Made by a program: the position numbers and the translations under genes. From contig ONWP01000098.1 of assembly GCA_900321595.1 (NCBI GenBank), forward strand, positions 1 through 9,249: a stretch of 9,249 bases of DNA. Reading direction: 5' to 3'. Below the pieces are notes generated by a model that saw only the letters and a program-made list of their open reading frames with translations, ran no database searches and was not told the origin of the DNA. The DNA is from an uncultured Eubacteriales bacterium (GTDB lineage: Bacteria > Bacillota > Clostridia > Oscillospirales > Acutalibacteraceae). Below, one piece after another: positions 1 through 6,677 of this stretch; within the stretch, counting starts at the first letter, position 1; each line of letters opens with the position of its first letter.

Positions 1-1234
1 GATAGCCTGTCATCACGGTGGGGCCGTGAATGATCAGCTCGCCGTTTTCTCCGCTCGGGAGCTCCTCAAACGTCCCCGGCTTCACGATCCGGCAGACGGT
101 TTCGCCCAGCGGCAGACCGATGCTGCCGGGTTTTACTTTTTCGATCGGGTTCAGGACGCACGCGGTCACGGATTCGGTCAGGCCGTAGCCCTCGCGCACC
201 TGTTCTTTGCAGCCGTGGGCGGCCAGGAACGCGTTGCTTCGGCGCAGCAGGGATTCCGGTACGGAATCCGCGCCGGCGAAGACGCCCTTCAGGAAGGAGA
301 GATCCTTGCCCTCGAAGGCTTCGGAACGGATCAGCGCCTCAAGGATCGAGGGGACGATGGCCATCATATTTGTCTTTTCCTTCAGGATCGTTTTGACGTA
401 AGAGTCCGGGGTGAACTGCGGAACCAGCACACATTGAACGCCGTTGCAGATAAACGTGTGTATGCCAACGCCGAGACCGAAGCCGTGGAACAGCGGCATG
501 GCGGACAGAAATTTCATCCCCGGTCCGAATGGATGTCCGGAAGCCTCTCCGACCTGGATCCCGAGCGCGTTGATATTGCGGTCGGTCAGGCAGATCCCCT
601 TCGGGAAGCCGGTCGAACCGCCGGAGTAGAGAAGCACGGTCGTCTTTTCCCGGTCGTACCGCGCGTCCGGGAGCGTCTGCGCGCCGGCACGCTTCATCAG
701 ATCCTTCAGCCGGAGAATGCGCGCGTCCTTTGTTTTTGCTTCGGCGGGCTTTTTTGTTTTGAGCGCGTAGCCGAGCTTCAAAGGGAGCGGCATTTCTTCG
801 CTGATATCGGTCCAGATGACGGAAATGTCGGGCGAGACCGCACGCGCGGCTTTTACCGAAACGGACAGGAATCTGTCCGCCGTGATGAGATATTTGCTGT
901 CCGTGAAGCGAAGATAATAGGATATTTCCTCTTCAGAAGAGAGCGTATGGATCATATTCGCGACGGCGCCGACACGGTTGATGGCGTAAAAAACGGCGAC
1001 GGCCTGCGGACAGTTCGGCAGCATGAACGTGACCGTGTCGCCGGGTCGGACGCCTGCCTGCAGCAACGCTTTTGCCGTGCCTTCTGTCTTTTTCAGCAGG
1101 GTCGAATAGGTGATCGTTCTGCCGAAATAACCCAGCGCCGCGGCGGTGGGATATGCGTCGCACGCGCGCTTCAGCGCGTCAAACAGGGTCGAATCCGGAT
1201 CGCTCAAAAGCTGCTTTATTCTATGATAAGTCAT
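1..1234 (-). CDS. Acyl-CoA synthetase / AMP-dependent ligase (3' end outside window)
   Basis: This ANL-superfamily adenylating enzyme should activate a carboxylic acid, probably a fatty acid, with ATP and then transfer it to coenzyme A in the cytoplasm. The visible 411 codons start at an ATG preceded by GGAGG six bases upstream. Core motifs are in order: the phosphate-binding loop YSGGSTGFPKG at residues 203-213, MPLFHGFG at 246-253, AGAD at 320-323, the YGLTE adenylate motif at 350-354 and the GELIIHGP...GY segment at 398-411. The remaining core, including the hinge Asp, and the small C-terminal lid with the catalytic lysine lie beyond the left edge, so an intact gene cannot be confirmed. 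The Gly-Gly variant of the TSGTTG loop is, from memory, usual in clostridial ligases. The acyl substrate cannot be told from sequence. The gene has its own promoter upstream. Confidence 0.93.
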   Translation of the reverse strand, partial: MTYHRIKQLLSDPDSTLFDALKRACDAYPTAAALGYFGRTITYSTLLKKTEGTAKALLQAGVRPGDTVTFMLPNCPQAVAVFYAINRVGAVANMIHTLSSEEEISYYLRFTDSKYLITADRFLSVSVKAARAVSPDISVIWTDISEEMPLPLKLGYALKTKKPAEAKTKDARILRLKDLMKRAGAQTLPDARYDREKTTVLLYSGGSTGFPKGICLTDRNINALGIQVGEASGHPFGPGMKFLSAMPLFHGFGLGVGIHTFICNGVQCVLVPQFTPDSYVKTILKEKTNMMAIVPSILEALIRSEAFEGKDLSFLKGVFAGADSVPESLLRRSNAFLAAHGCKEQVREGYGLTESVTACVLNPIEKVKPGSIGLPLGETVCRIVKPGTFEELPSGENGELIIHGPTVMTGY

Positions 1235-1314
1235 TTCAATCCTCCGTTATGCAGACGTAATTCTCAGAAACAGAAAACGTTCCGCGGTGTTATGACGTTA
1301 AAAGGGGATATTTT

Positions 1315-1343
1315 ATTATAGCATTTTTGCTTTTTATATTCAA
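1315..1343 (-). promoter_or_regulatory. Sigma-A-type promoter of the acyl-CoA synthetase
   Basis: Read on the minus strand: TTGAAT (1343-1338), a 17-base A/T-rich spacer, then a perfect TATAAT (1320-1315). The spacer ends in TGC, which gives an extended -10 (TGnTATAAT). Transcription would begin near 1308, about 70 bases before the ligase start codon. Confidence 0.75.
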
Positions 1344-1456
1344 TAGCAACGACGGCATTTCACCAAAATGTTTTATTACAATGGCCCGGTGGTATACGAC
1401 AGAACGGCAAAATCCCCGCGGTTTCCCGGCGTTTGTCCCGAAACGCGGCAGACCGG

Positions 1457-1495
1457 GAAAAGAAAAAGCGCACCCCGCTATGCCGGAATGCGCTT
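1457..1495 (-). terminator. Intrinsic terminator of the GH116 gene
   Basis: On the minus strand a 12-bp stem (1495-1484 pairing with 1477-1466, including two G-T pairs) with a 6-base loop GCATAG is followed by TTTCTTTTCCC. It lies about 55 bases after the GH116 stop codon and separates that gene from the ligase promoter. Confidence 0.75.
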
Positions 1496-1550
1496 CGGTG
1501 ATCCGCAGGAAAAGCTTTTTCCCGCGTTTGAAGAGAACGGTGTGAGCGCT

Positions 1551-4049
1551 TTACGATTCCGCTTCAACCGCGTTTTCTTTTTCTCCGATCTGTACGGTCC
1601 AGCCGTCCAGAGATCCTTCGACGAGGCGGACGCGCGCCTTGCCGTCTTTGACCTCCGCCGTGCCCAGCACGCCGGGGAAGCACAGCGGCAGCGTGACGTT
1701 CTCAAACGCCGGATCGAGCCGCAGGACGCGTTTCGCCCTGTCGACGCGCAGACCCAGCGCCGCGTTCAGCGTGGTCCAGCTGGACATGGGGCGCGTGTAG
1801 TGGTGTCCGCACTCCCAGTGATCCCACAGCGCGCCGAACCGGGCCTGATTTTCCTGAATGCCGGCGACGATCGCCTCCGCCGCGTCCGGCAGTCCCGCGC
1901 GCAGGCACAGCGCCGCGGTCACGTAGCCGATCCCCGTCCAGACGGCCTCGGTCTGGCAGTTTTTGTGGGAATAGAGCGTGGTGCGCCGTCCCGCCGGGCA
2001 GGAGGCGTTGATGAGCCCGCCGTCCGGGTCGAAGTTGTGCCGGAGGATGACGCGCAGCACGTCCCGGACCCGGTCGTCGGACAGGTTCCCGTCAACGCCC
2101 GAAACGCGCAGGAACCACTCGCCGTCGAGCTGGTCGGTCATCAGCGTCTCGTCCCTTTCGTCGCCGCAGCGCCACAGGTCGTAGTATTCCCCGTTCCACA
2201 GGCGTTTTTCCAGCGCGTCGAGCCCCTTTTCGAGCAGGCTTCGCCAGCCCCTCGCCCGATCCGCGTCGCCCGTCTCGTCGGCGATGCGCGCCGCGGCGTT
2301 CAACGCGGCGAGCCACAGGACGCAGATATACACCGGCGAGCCGGAGAAATTCCACGCGTCGTAGGTGTTGCGCGTGGTGTCCCGGTCGGGCAGGCCGTCG
2401 CCGTCGGCGTCGAGCGCGCCGATGGAATCCATCGCGCGGACCACGTGCGGCCACATCTCGTTAAGGTAATCCGCGTCGCCCGTATAAAGGTAATCGCGCA
2501 GCACCATCAGCACGAACTGGTTGTTCATGTCCACGCGCTCGTAGCCGTTGCCCACGTGGTCGAGGTCCGGCGTGAAGAAGTGGTGCACGCGCCCGTCCTC
2601 CCGCTGGAAGGCCGCGCCCATGCGCATCTGCCCGAGCTGCAGCGCCGGGAACAGCGCCAACAGGCCGAAGGACGCGTGATAGGTGATATCCGTGGTGTGG
2701 AAGCCGCAGAAGCCCTGCCCCTCCCACAGGCCGAACTTGCCGTCCTTCAGATACCACGAGCACTTGACGAGCGTGGCAAGGTGGCCGCTCCAGCTGTCGG
2801 GGTACGCACCGGGCAGCGTCGTGTCATAGAGCAGTTTCGAAAACGCGGCGGCCTTCTCAAAAACCTGCGGATGTGTTCGCAGGAAGTCGTTCGCCTCCGC
2901 GGCGCCCTCGAAAAGGTTCTCATAGTAGTGGCCGAGCCGCCGACCGTCCTTCGCGAAGTGATTCGGGAAATACCAAGTCAGGATAAAGCGCACTTGTTTT
3001 TTCTCGCCCGGGGCAAGGCGCACCGAACTCGCCAGCGCGGCCGCGCCGAATTCCGCGGGGTCGCCGACGTGAAGACGGTCCTGCCCGCGCATCGCCCGGA
3101 GAAAGTCGATCTGCTCGTCCCTGTCCGCGGGGTACGCGCTCCGCGTGGCGCGGATGCGCCGCAGCACGGACGCGGCAAAGGGGTATTCGCCGTACGCGCC
3201 GAAAAGCGCGGCAAGCGCATCGTCGGAGAGCGCGGCCGGGTCCTCGGGGATCTCGGGCGGCGGATCGCCCGCCTCGCTGTCCGGCAGACAGCCCGTCTCG
3301 CGGAAGTCGAAGAGCACGGATTCCTGGCTGACGCCGTAGCTGTCGTCGTCGAAGATGTATTCCCGCAGGAAGCGGCGGTATTCGCCCGCGATGAAGCTTT
3401 TTTCGCCGTCGCCGCCGAGGGAGAAGCACACCTCGCCGCAGTTCGGCGCGTCGGATTTCTCCGCCGGGCGCATCGTAACGCCGACAAAGCTGTCCGCGCG
3501 GGAAAGCGTGTTCCGGCAGCCGCCGTCGTTGCAGAATTCCGGCACGAGCGTCCCCAGAAGGCTCACCGTCAGAGGCGCGTCCCCCGGGTTCTCGAGCTCG
3601 AAATCCATCGCGAAGCCCGGCGTTGCCGCGATATCGGTCTGATGCGGCACGAAGGGCGCGGTCGCCCGTCCCGTCACGCGGCAGGGCAGCGCTGCGTCCT
3701 CATAGGCAAGCTCGCACACGGGGAACCGCCCGTCGAAGGCGATGCGCTCCACCGGCTTGTTCCAGGGGAACATGCGGTAGGAGAAATCCTCCGGTTCGCA
3801 CTGCATGCCGAGCTTGCGCACGACGGGACGGCACCCATCCTTCTGCGTCCGGACCCAGAACGACAGCGCGCCGGTGCTTTTCTCGCCGTCGTCGACCTTG
3901 TTCTCCCAACAGACCTCGGTCATCCTGGGGGGATTGGCGATCTGCCAGTAGTGGAATTCGCCGTCGGGGAACAGCTCCACGCTCCCCGCGCCGATGCCGC
4001 CCAGCGCGACGCCGCTGGCGGAGGGTTTTGTCATCACGAGCTTTGCCAT
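1551..4049 (-). CDS. GH116-family beta-glycosidase (GBA2/DUF608 type)
   Basis: An 832-residue retaining beta-glycosidase, expected to hydrolyse beta-linked glucosides or xylosides. The family includes non-lysosomal glucosylceramidase and TxGH116 of Thermoanaerobacterium. The N-terminal domain shows ALGGIGAGSVELFPDGEF near residues 15-32. The C-terminal (alpha/alpha)6 domain shows LWEGQG with Glu443 as likely nucleophile, HTTDITYHAS at 451-460, NTYDAW with Asp564 as likely acid/base, and LWDHWECGHHY at 741-751. Length and residue spacing fit the family (TxGH116 uses Glu441 and Asp593, from memory). There is no signal peptide, so the enzyme is probably cytoplasmic and acts on imported oligosaccharides or glycosides. 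The chosen ATG has AAAGGCGG seven bases upstream; an ATG 30 bases earlier has no ribosome binding site. The upstream gap contains TATGCT but no matching -35. Substrate is undetermined. Confidence 0.9.
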   Translation of the reverse strand: MAKLVMTKPSASGVALGGIGAGSVELFPDGEFHYWQIANPPRMTEVCWENKVDDGEKSTGALSFWVRTQKDGCRPVVRKLGMQCEPEDFSYRMFPWNKPVERIAFDGRFPVCELAYEDAALPCRVTGRATAPFVPHQTDIAATPGFAMDFELENPGDAPLTVSLLGTLVPEFCNDGGCRNTLSRADSFVGVTMRPAEKSDAPNCGEVCFSLGGDGEKSFIAGEYRRFLREYIFDDDSYGVSQESVLFDFRETGCLPDSEAGDPPPEIPEDPAALSDDALAALFGAYGEYPFAASVLRRIRATRSAYPADRDEQIDFLRAMRGQDRLHVGDPAEFGAAALASSVRLAPGEKKQVRFILTWYFPNHFAKDGRRLGHYYENLFEGAAEANDFLRTHPQVFEKAAAFSKLLYDTTLPGAYPDSWSGHLATLVKCSWYLKDGKFGLWEGQGFCGFHTTDITYHASFGLLALFPALQLGQMRMGAAFQREDGRVHHFFTPDLDHVGNGYERVDMNNQFVLMVLRDYLYTGDADYLNEMWPHVVRAMDSIGALDADGDGLPDRDTTRNTYDAWNFSGSPVYICVLWLAALNAAARIADETGDADRARGWRSLLEKGLDALEKRLWNGEYYDLWRCGDERDETLMTDQLDGEWFLRVSGVDGNLSDDRVRDVLRVILRHNFDPDGGLINASCPAGRRTTLYSHKNCQTEAVWTGIGYVTAALCLRAGLPDAAEAIVAGIQENQARFGALWDHWECGHHYTRPMSSWTTLNAALGLRVDRAKRVLRLDPAFENVTLPLCFPGVLGTAEVKDGKARVRLVEGSLDGWTVQIGEKENAVEAES

Positions 4050-4156
4050 AAGAAAACCGCCTTTCGATCGGGTCTGCATTTATCTTTTTCTCAGTTTAGC
4101 ATAGAATGATCGAAAAATCCACGCTTCGACTGTAAAAACGGGGAATTCCGATCCCG

Positions 4157-4187
4157 GAAAAATATGCCCCCGGTCGTTCGGGGGCAT
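4157..4187 (-). terminator. Intrinsic terminator of the metallophosphoesterase gene
   Basis: On the minus strand ATGCCCCCG pairs with CGGGGGCAT (9 bp) around the loop AACGAC, followed by ATTTTTCC. It begins 14 bases after the phosphoesterase stop codon and about 110 bases before the GH116 start, so GH116 needs its own promoter. Confidence 0.88.
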
Positions 4188-4201
4188 TGTCGTATCGATG
4201 C

Positions 4202-5164
4202 TCAGGCCGCGGGGATCGGATTCTTCAAGTACCAGGTCGCCTCCATCGGCGCGTCGTTCAGGGTCGCCCATTCGCCGGTGAAGAAGTTGCGCATCCGGAA
4301 GACGACGCGGTCGGGGTAGACCTCGACGCTCTCGCCGAAGCCGGTCTCGTCAAAGATCTCGCCGTTTTCCGAAAGCAGCGTCAGGCACGGCAGGTACGCC
4401 TCGGGGAAGCCGCTCCATGCGTGGAAGGAGTTCGCGCAGGGCGACATGTGCAGGTGGCCGCACAGGAAGAAGACGTCGTGCTCGCGGTTGTAGTCCGCCA
4501 GGATCCGCACGAGGCTGTACTGCGAATCCGGGTCGACCGGCACCGCCATGCGCGGATGGTAATGCGCCAGCACGAAGGCCGGCAGACCGCTTTCGGCGGC
4601 CAGGGCGAGCGTATCCTCCAGCCACTTGTACTGTGTTTCGCTCATGTGCATACTGTTGATGTCAGGGGTCTCATTCGCCAGTACGATGATGTAGAAGCCG
4701 TTCACCACCTCGTAAAAATAGGGCGTGGTGAGCTTTCTGCCGAAGAACGCCTCGGTGTAGTCGAACCAACGGTCCTGCAGCTTGTAGAAATCGCCCTCGC
4801 CGTTGCCGACGTCGTGGTTGCCGGGGATGGTGATCACATTTTCGCCCTTGAGGAGCCGGGCGATCGTGCCGTGGAGCATTGTGTTCTCGATGTGCTGCCC
4901 GTTCATGGTGTTGTCGCCCAGGAACAGGAACGCGTCGCTGCCGCTTTTGTTCTGCTTCGCGTCGCGCAGGCAGTTCGCGAAGACCTTGTAGCGCGGGTAG
5001 TTGTTGCCCTCGACGTGTACGTCGGAGAAGACCGTGAGGTTCATCACGCAGCTCTCGGGATCCTTCACGTCGTACGGCTCGTGGGGCGCGACGCCCCCGG
5101 CGAACAGGATCAGACAGGAGACCGCGACGATCAGAGAGATGAAGCGAAGGAAGAGGGATTTCAT
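4202..5164 (-). CDS. Membrane-targeted calcineurin-like metallophosphoesterase
   Basis: A 320-residue dinuclear-metal phosphohydrolase with every signature of the calcineurin-like fold: FSDVH (Asp48, His50), GDNTMNG (Asp84), PGNHD (Asn116, His117), AHYH (201-203) and CGHLH (His237, His239). The first 25 residues carry Lys2 and Arg7, then a long hydrophobic stretch (about residues 8-25). The protein is therefore exported or anchored with the catalytic domain outside the membrane. No good AxA site or lipobox is visible, and Pro follows the GVA, so a retained anchor is plausible. The start is chosen because AAAGGAG lies eight bases before this ATG and the signal sequence begins there; the frame is open 26 codons further but without a ribosome binding site. 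The substrate could be a nucleotide, a phospholipid or a cell-wall phosphoester; the sequence does not decide. It has its own promoter and terminator. Confidence 0.9.
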   Translation of the reverse strand: MKSLFLRFISLIVAVSCLILFAGGVAPHEPYDVKDPESCVMNLTVFSDVHVEGNNYPRYKVFANCLRDAKQNKSGSDAFLFLGDNTMNGQHIENTMLHGTIARLLKGENVITIPGNHDVGNGEGDFYKLQDRWFDYTEAFFGRKLTTPYFYEVVNGFYIIVLANETPDINSMHMSETQYKWLEDTLALAAESGLPAFVLAHYHPRMAVPVDPDSQYSLVRILADYNREHDVFFLCGHLHMSPCANSFHAWSGFPEAYLPCLTLLSENGEIFDETGFGESVEVYPDRVVFRMRNFFTGEWATLNDAPMEATWYLKNPIPAA

Positions 5165-5230
5165 AGATGCATCTCCTTTTTTGTATGATTGGGCTCTGTG
5201 AATGCGCAGGGCTGCCCGCCCTTTATTCTG

Positions 5231-5259
5231 AGTATAATGCAAACGGGTGTAAAATGCAA
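5231..5259 (-). promoter_or_regulatory. Promoter of the metallophosphoesterase
   Basis: On the minus strand TTGCAT (5259-5254), a 17-base spacer and TATACT (5236-5231), five of six to the -10 consensus. The implied leader is about 60 bases to the start codon. Confidence 0.65.
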
Positions 5260-5420
5260 TATGGAATTATTCGAAACGCCCGCGGCCGGCTTCGCGCTGG
5301 CTTCGTGTTTTGACGGGCCGTCTCCGATCTCCGGCGGATCGCTCGATATCAAATCGCACGGCGGCTTTTGCGTTCAAGCAGTTCCTGCGGATCAAAATCG
5401 CGCAAATATGATCGTCAGCC

Positions 5421-5449
5421 TTGATATTTCAATCCTATTGTGGCATTAT
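5421..5449 (+). promoter_or_regulatory. Candidate promoter of the WYL regulator
   Basis: TTGATA (5421-5426), 17 bases, then CATTAT (5444-5449). The -35 matches five of six positions and the -10 only four. The TTGATATTTCAA element over the -35 could be an operator for autoregulation, but this is a guess. Confidence 0.3.
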
Positions 5450-5524
5450 GATGATACGGTGATATGAACCCGGGGCGAGATTCCAAAGCCGGAAATCATC
5501 GAAACGCAGGGAGGCTTATGCGAA

Positions 5525-6538
5525 ATGGCGGGCAAAGAACGCAAGGGCGATCACCAGAAGCTGAAGATGCTTTACCTGGTGAAAATCTTTTCGGAGGAGA
5601 CCGACGATCAGCACGGTCTGACGATGGCGCAGATCATTGAGAAGCTGAGCGCATACGGCGTCAACGCCGACCGGAAGACGCTCTACCTTGATCTCGAGGA
5701 GCTTCGGGTATTCGGGCTTGATATCATCTCCGAAAAAGACGGCCGCAACTGCTATTATCACATCGGGAACCGCGAGTTTGAGCTGGCCGAGCTGAAACTG
5801 CTCGTCGATTCCGTGCAGGCTTCGAAGTTCATGACAGACAAAAAATCCAAAAGCCTGATCAAAAAGCTTGAGGGGCTTGTAAGCGTACACGAAGCGAAGC
5901 TGCTGCATCGGCAGGTATTTACTTCCGGACGCGTCAAAACGATGAACGAAAGCATCTACAACAATGTGGACAAGCTTCATGCGGCGATCAATGACGACCG
6001 GCAGATCCGGTTCAAGTACTACCAGTGGAACGTCAAAAAGGAGCAGGCGGCCCGCAGAGACGGCGCGTATTACTACGTGAGCCCCTGGCTGCTGATGTGG
6101 GATAACGAAAACTATTATCTTGTGGCTTACGACGCGAATGAGGAGATGATCAAGCATTATCGCGTCGATAAAATGAAATCCATTGAGTCTGTCGATGAGA
6201 AAAGGCTCGGCCGGGAGTCCTTTAAACGACTTGATCTGACCGGATACGGCAAAAGCCTTTTCGGCATGCACAGCGGGGAAGAGATGAAGGTGACGATCGA
6301 GGCGCCGAACGAGCTGGTCGGCATTTTGATAGACCGGTTCGGCAAGGACATCTATATCTTCCCGACGGACGCGGCGCATTTCCGCACGACCGTCAACGTC
6401 GCCGTGAGCAAACCGTTCCTCGGCTGGATCATGTCTCTGGGCGGGGACGTGCGTGTCACATCGCCCCCGGCCGTCGTCGAAATGATGGCGAAGGAAGCGC
6501 GGAAACTCGCGTCGCAATACCCGCTCGAAACGCCCTGA
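5525..6538 (+). CDS. WYL-domain transcriptional regulator
   Basis: A 337-residue DNA-binding regulator. The N-terminal winged helix-turn-helix covers about residues 11-80: KMLYLVKIFSEET, then LTMAQIIEKL, then the recognition-helix segment NADRKTLYLDLEELRVFGLDI. The WYL ligand-sensing domain spans about 140-225; it includes IRFKYYQW, YYVSPWLLMWDNENYYLVAY and HYRVDKM, with YYL at the family's signature place. The C-terminal extension (WCX, about 252-330) begins MKVTIEAP and includes the LGWIMSLGGDVRV segment. Length and layout are normal for Clostridia. WYL domains are thought to bind nucleotides or nucleic-acid ligands. AGGGAGG lies ten bases before the chosen ATG; an ATG at 5518 is in another frame and only three bases from it. 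Targets are unknown; the divergent phosphoesterase gene and its own promoter are the nearest candidates. Confidence 0.93.
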   Translation: MAGKERKGDHQKLKMLYLVKIFSEETDDQHGLTMAQIIEKLSAYGVNADRKTLYLDLEELRVFGLDIISEKDGRNCYYHIGNREFELAELKLLVDSVQASKFMTDKKSKSLIKKLEGLVSVHEAKLLHRQVFTSGRVKTMNESIYNNVDKLHAAINDDRQIRFKYYQWNVKKEQAARRDGAYYYVSPWLLMWDNENYYLVAYDANEEMIKHYRVDKMKSIESVDEKRLGRESFKRLDLTGYGKSLFGMHSGEEMKVTIEAPNELVGILIDRFGKDIYIFPTDAAHFRTTVNVAVSKPFLGWIMSLGGDVRVTSPPAVVEMMAKEARKLASQYPLETP

Positions 6539-6561
6539 TCCCGGGTTCAAAAAACAGTCCG

Positions 6562-6586
6562 AAACGCCCTGTCAAAGGGCGTTTTT
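6562..6586 (+). terminator. Intrinsic terminator of the WYL regulator gene
   Basis: AAACGCCCT pairs with AGGGCGTTT (9 bp) around a 5-base loop and runs into TTTTT. It begins 24 bases after the stop codon. Confidence 0.88.
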
Positions 6587-6600
6587 CAGTACTCATTCTA

Positions 6601-6609
6601 TGGTATAAT
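6601..6609 (+). promoter_or_regulatory. Extended -10 promoter of the Sel1-protein operon
   Basis: TGGTATAAT (TGn plus a perfect TATAAT at 6604-6609). The place for a -35 falls in the T-run of the preceding terminator (6581-6586) and does not match consensus, so the extended -10 probably carries the promoter. Transcription would begin near 6616, about 60 bases before the start codon. Confidence 0.65.
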
Positions 6610-6677
6610 TGAGTCGTGGTTGAGGGAAGAAAACGCAGCTGAAATCACACGAAAAATGACACAGAATAAGGAGATCG

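Larger units (their letters stand above)
1235..1550. other. Intergenic region between ligase and GH116 gene
   Basis: About 316 bases without a supported gene. On the minus strand it carries, in order of transcription, an imperfect palindrome (1504-1526, arms CGC and GGAAAA around GCT), the GH116 terminator (1457-1495) and the ligase promoter (1315-1343). The ligase leader of roughly 70 bases follows, ending in the GGAGG ribosome binding site at 1241-1245. Nothing recognisable lies in 1344-1456. Confidence 0.7.
5165..5524. other. Divergent intergenic region, phosphoesterase / WYL regulator
   Basis: About 360 bases between two divergently transcribed genes. It contains the phosphoesterase promoter (5231-5259, minus), a weak plus-strand promoter candidate (5421-5449) and the WYL ribosome binding site AGGGAGG at 5508-5514. 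ATATCAA at 5346-5352 and TTGATAT at 5421-5427 form an inverted pair; the second copy overlaps the candidate -35 and begins a TTGA/TCAA mini-palindrome. An open frame of about 90 codons crosses it on the plus strand, but it has no ribosome binding site and no recognisable protein features. Confidence 0.55.

Noticed and set aside
26..1321. Open frame of 431 codons on the plus strand
   Set aside because: Antisense to the acyl-CoA synthetase, whose ANL motifs and ribosome binding site are clear.
1368..4109. Open frame of 913 codons on the plus strand
   Set aside because: It is antisense to the GH116 gene, is rich in Arg/Ala/Val with no domain, and exists because the GC-rich gene lacks stops in that frame.
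5105..5164. Possible lipoprotein signal (VAVSC) in the metallophosphoesterase
   Set aside because: The residue three before Cys is Ala rather than Leu/Val/Ile, and the hydrophobic stretch continues past the Cys.
5189..5467. Plus-strand frame of about 92 codons in the divergent intergenic region
   Set aside because: No ribosome binding site, no recognisable features, and it overlaps the phosphoesterase promoter.
5516..6550. Minus-strand open frame of 344 codons
   Set aside because: Antisense to the WYL regulator, whose HTH and WYL domains are evident.
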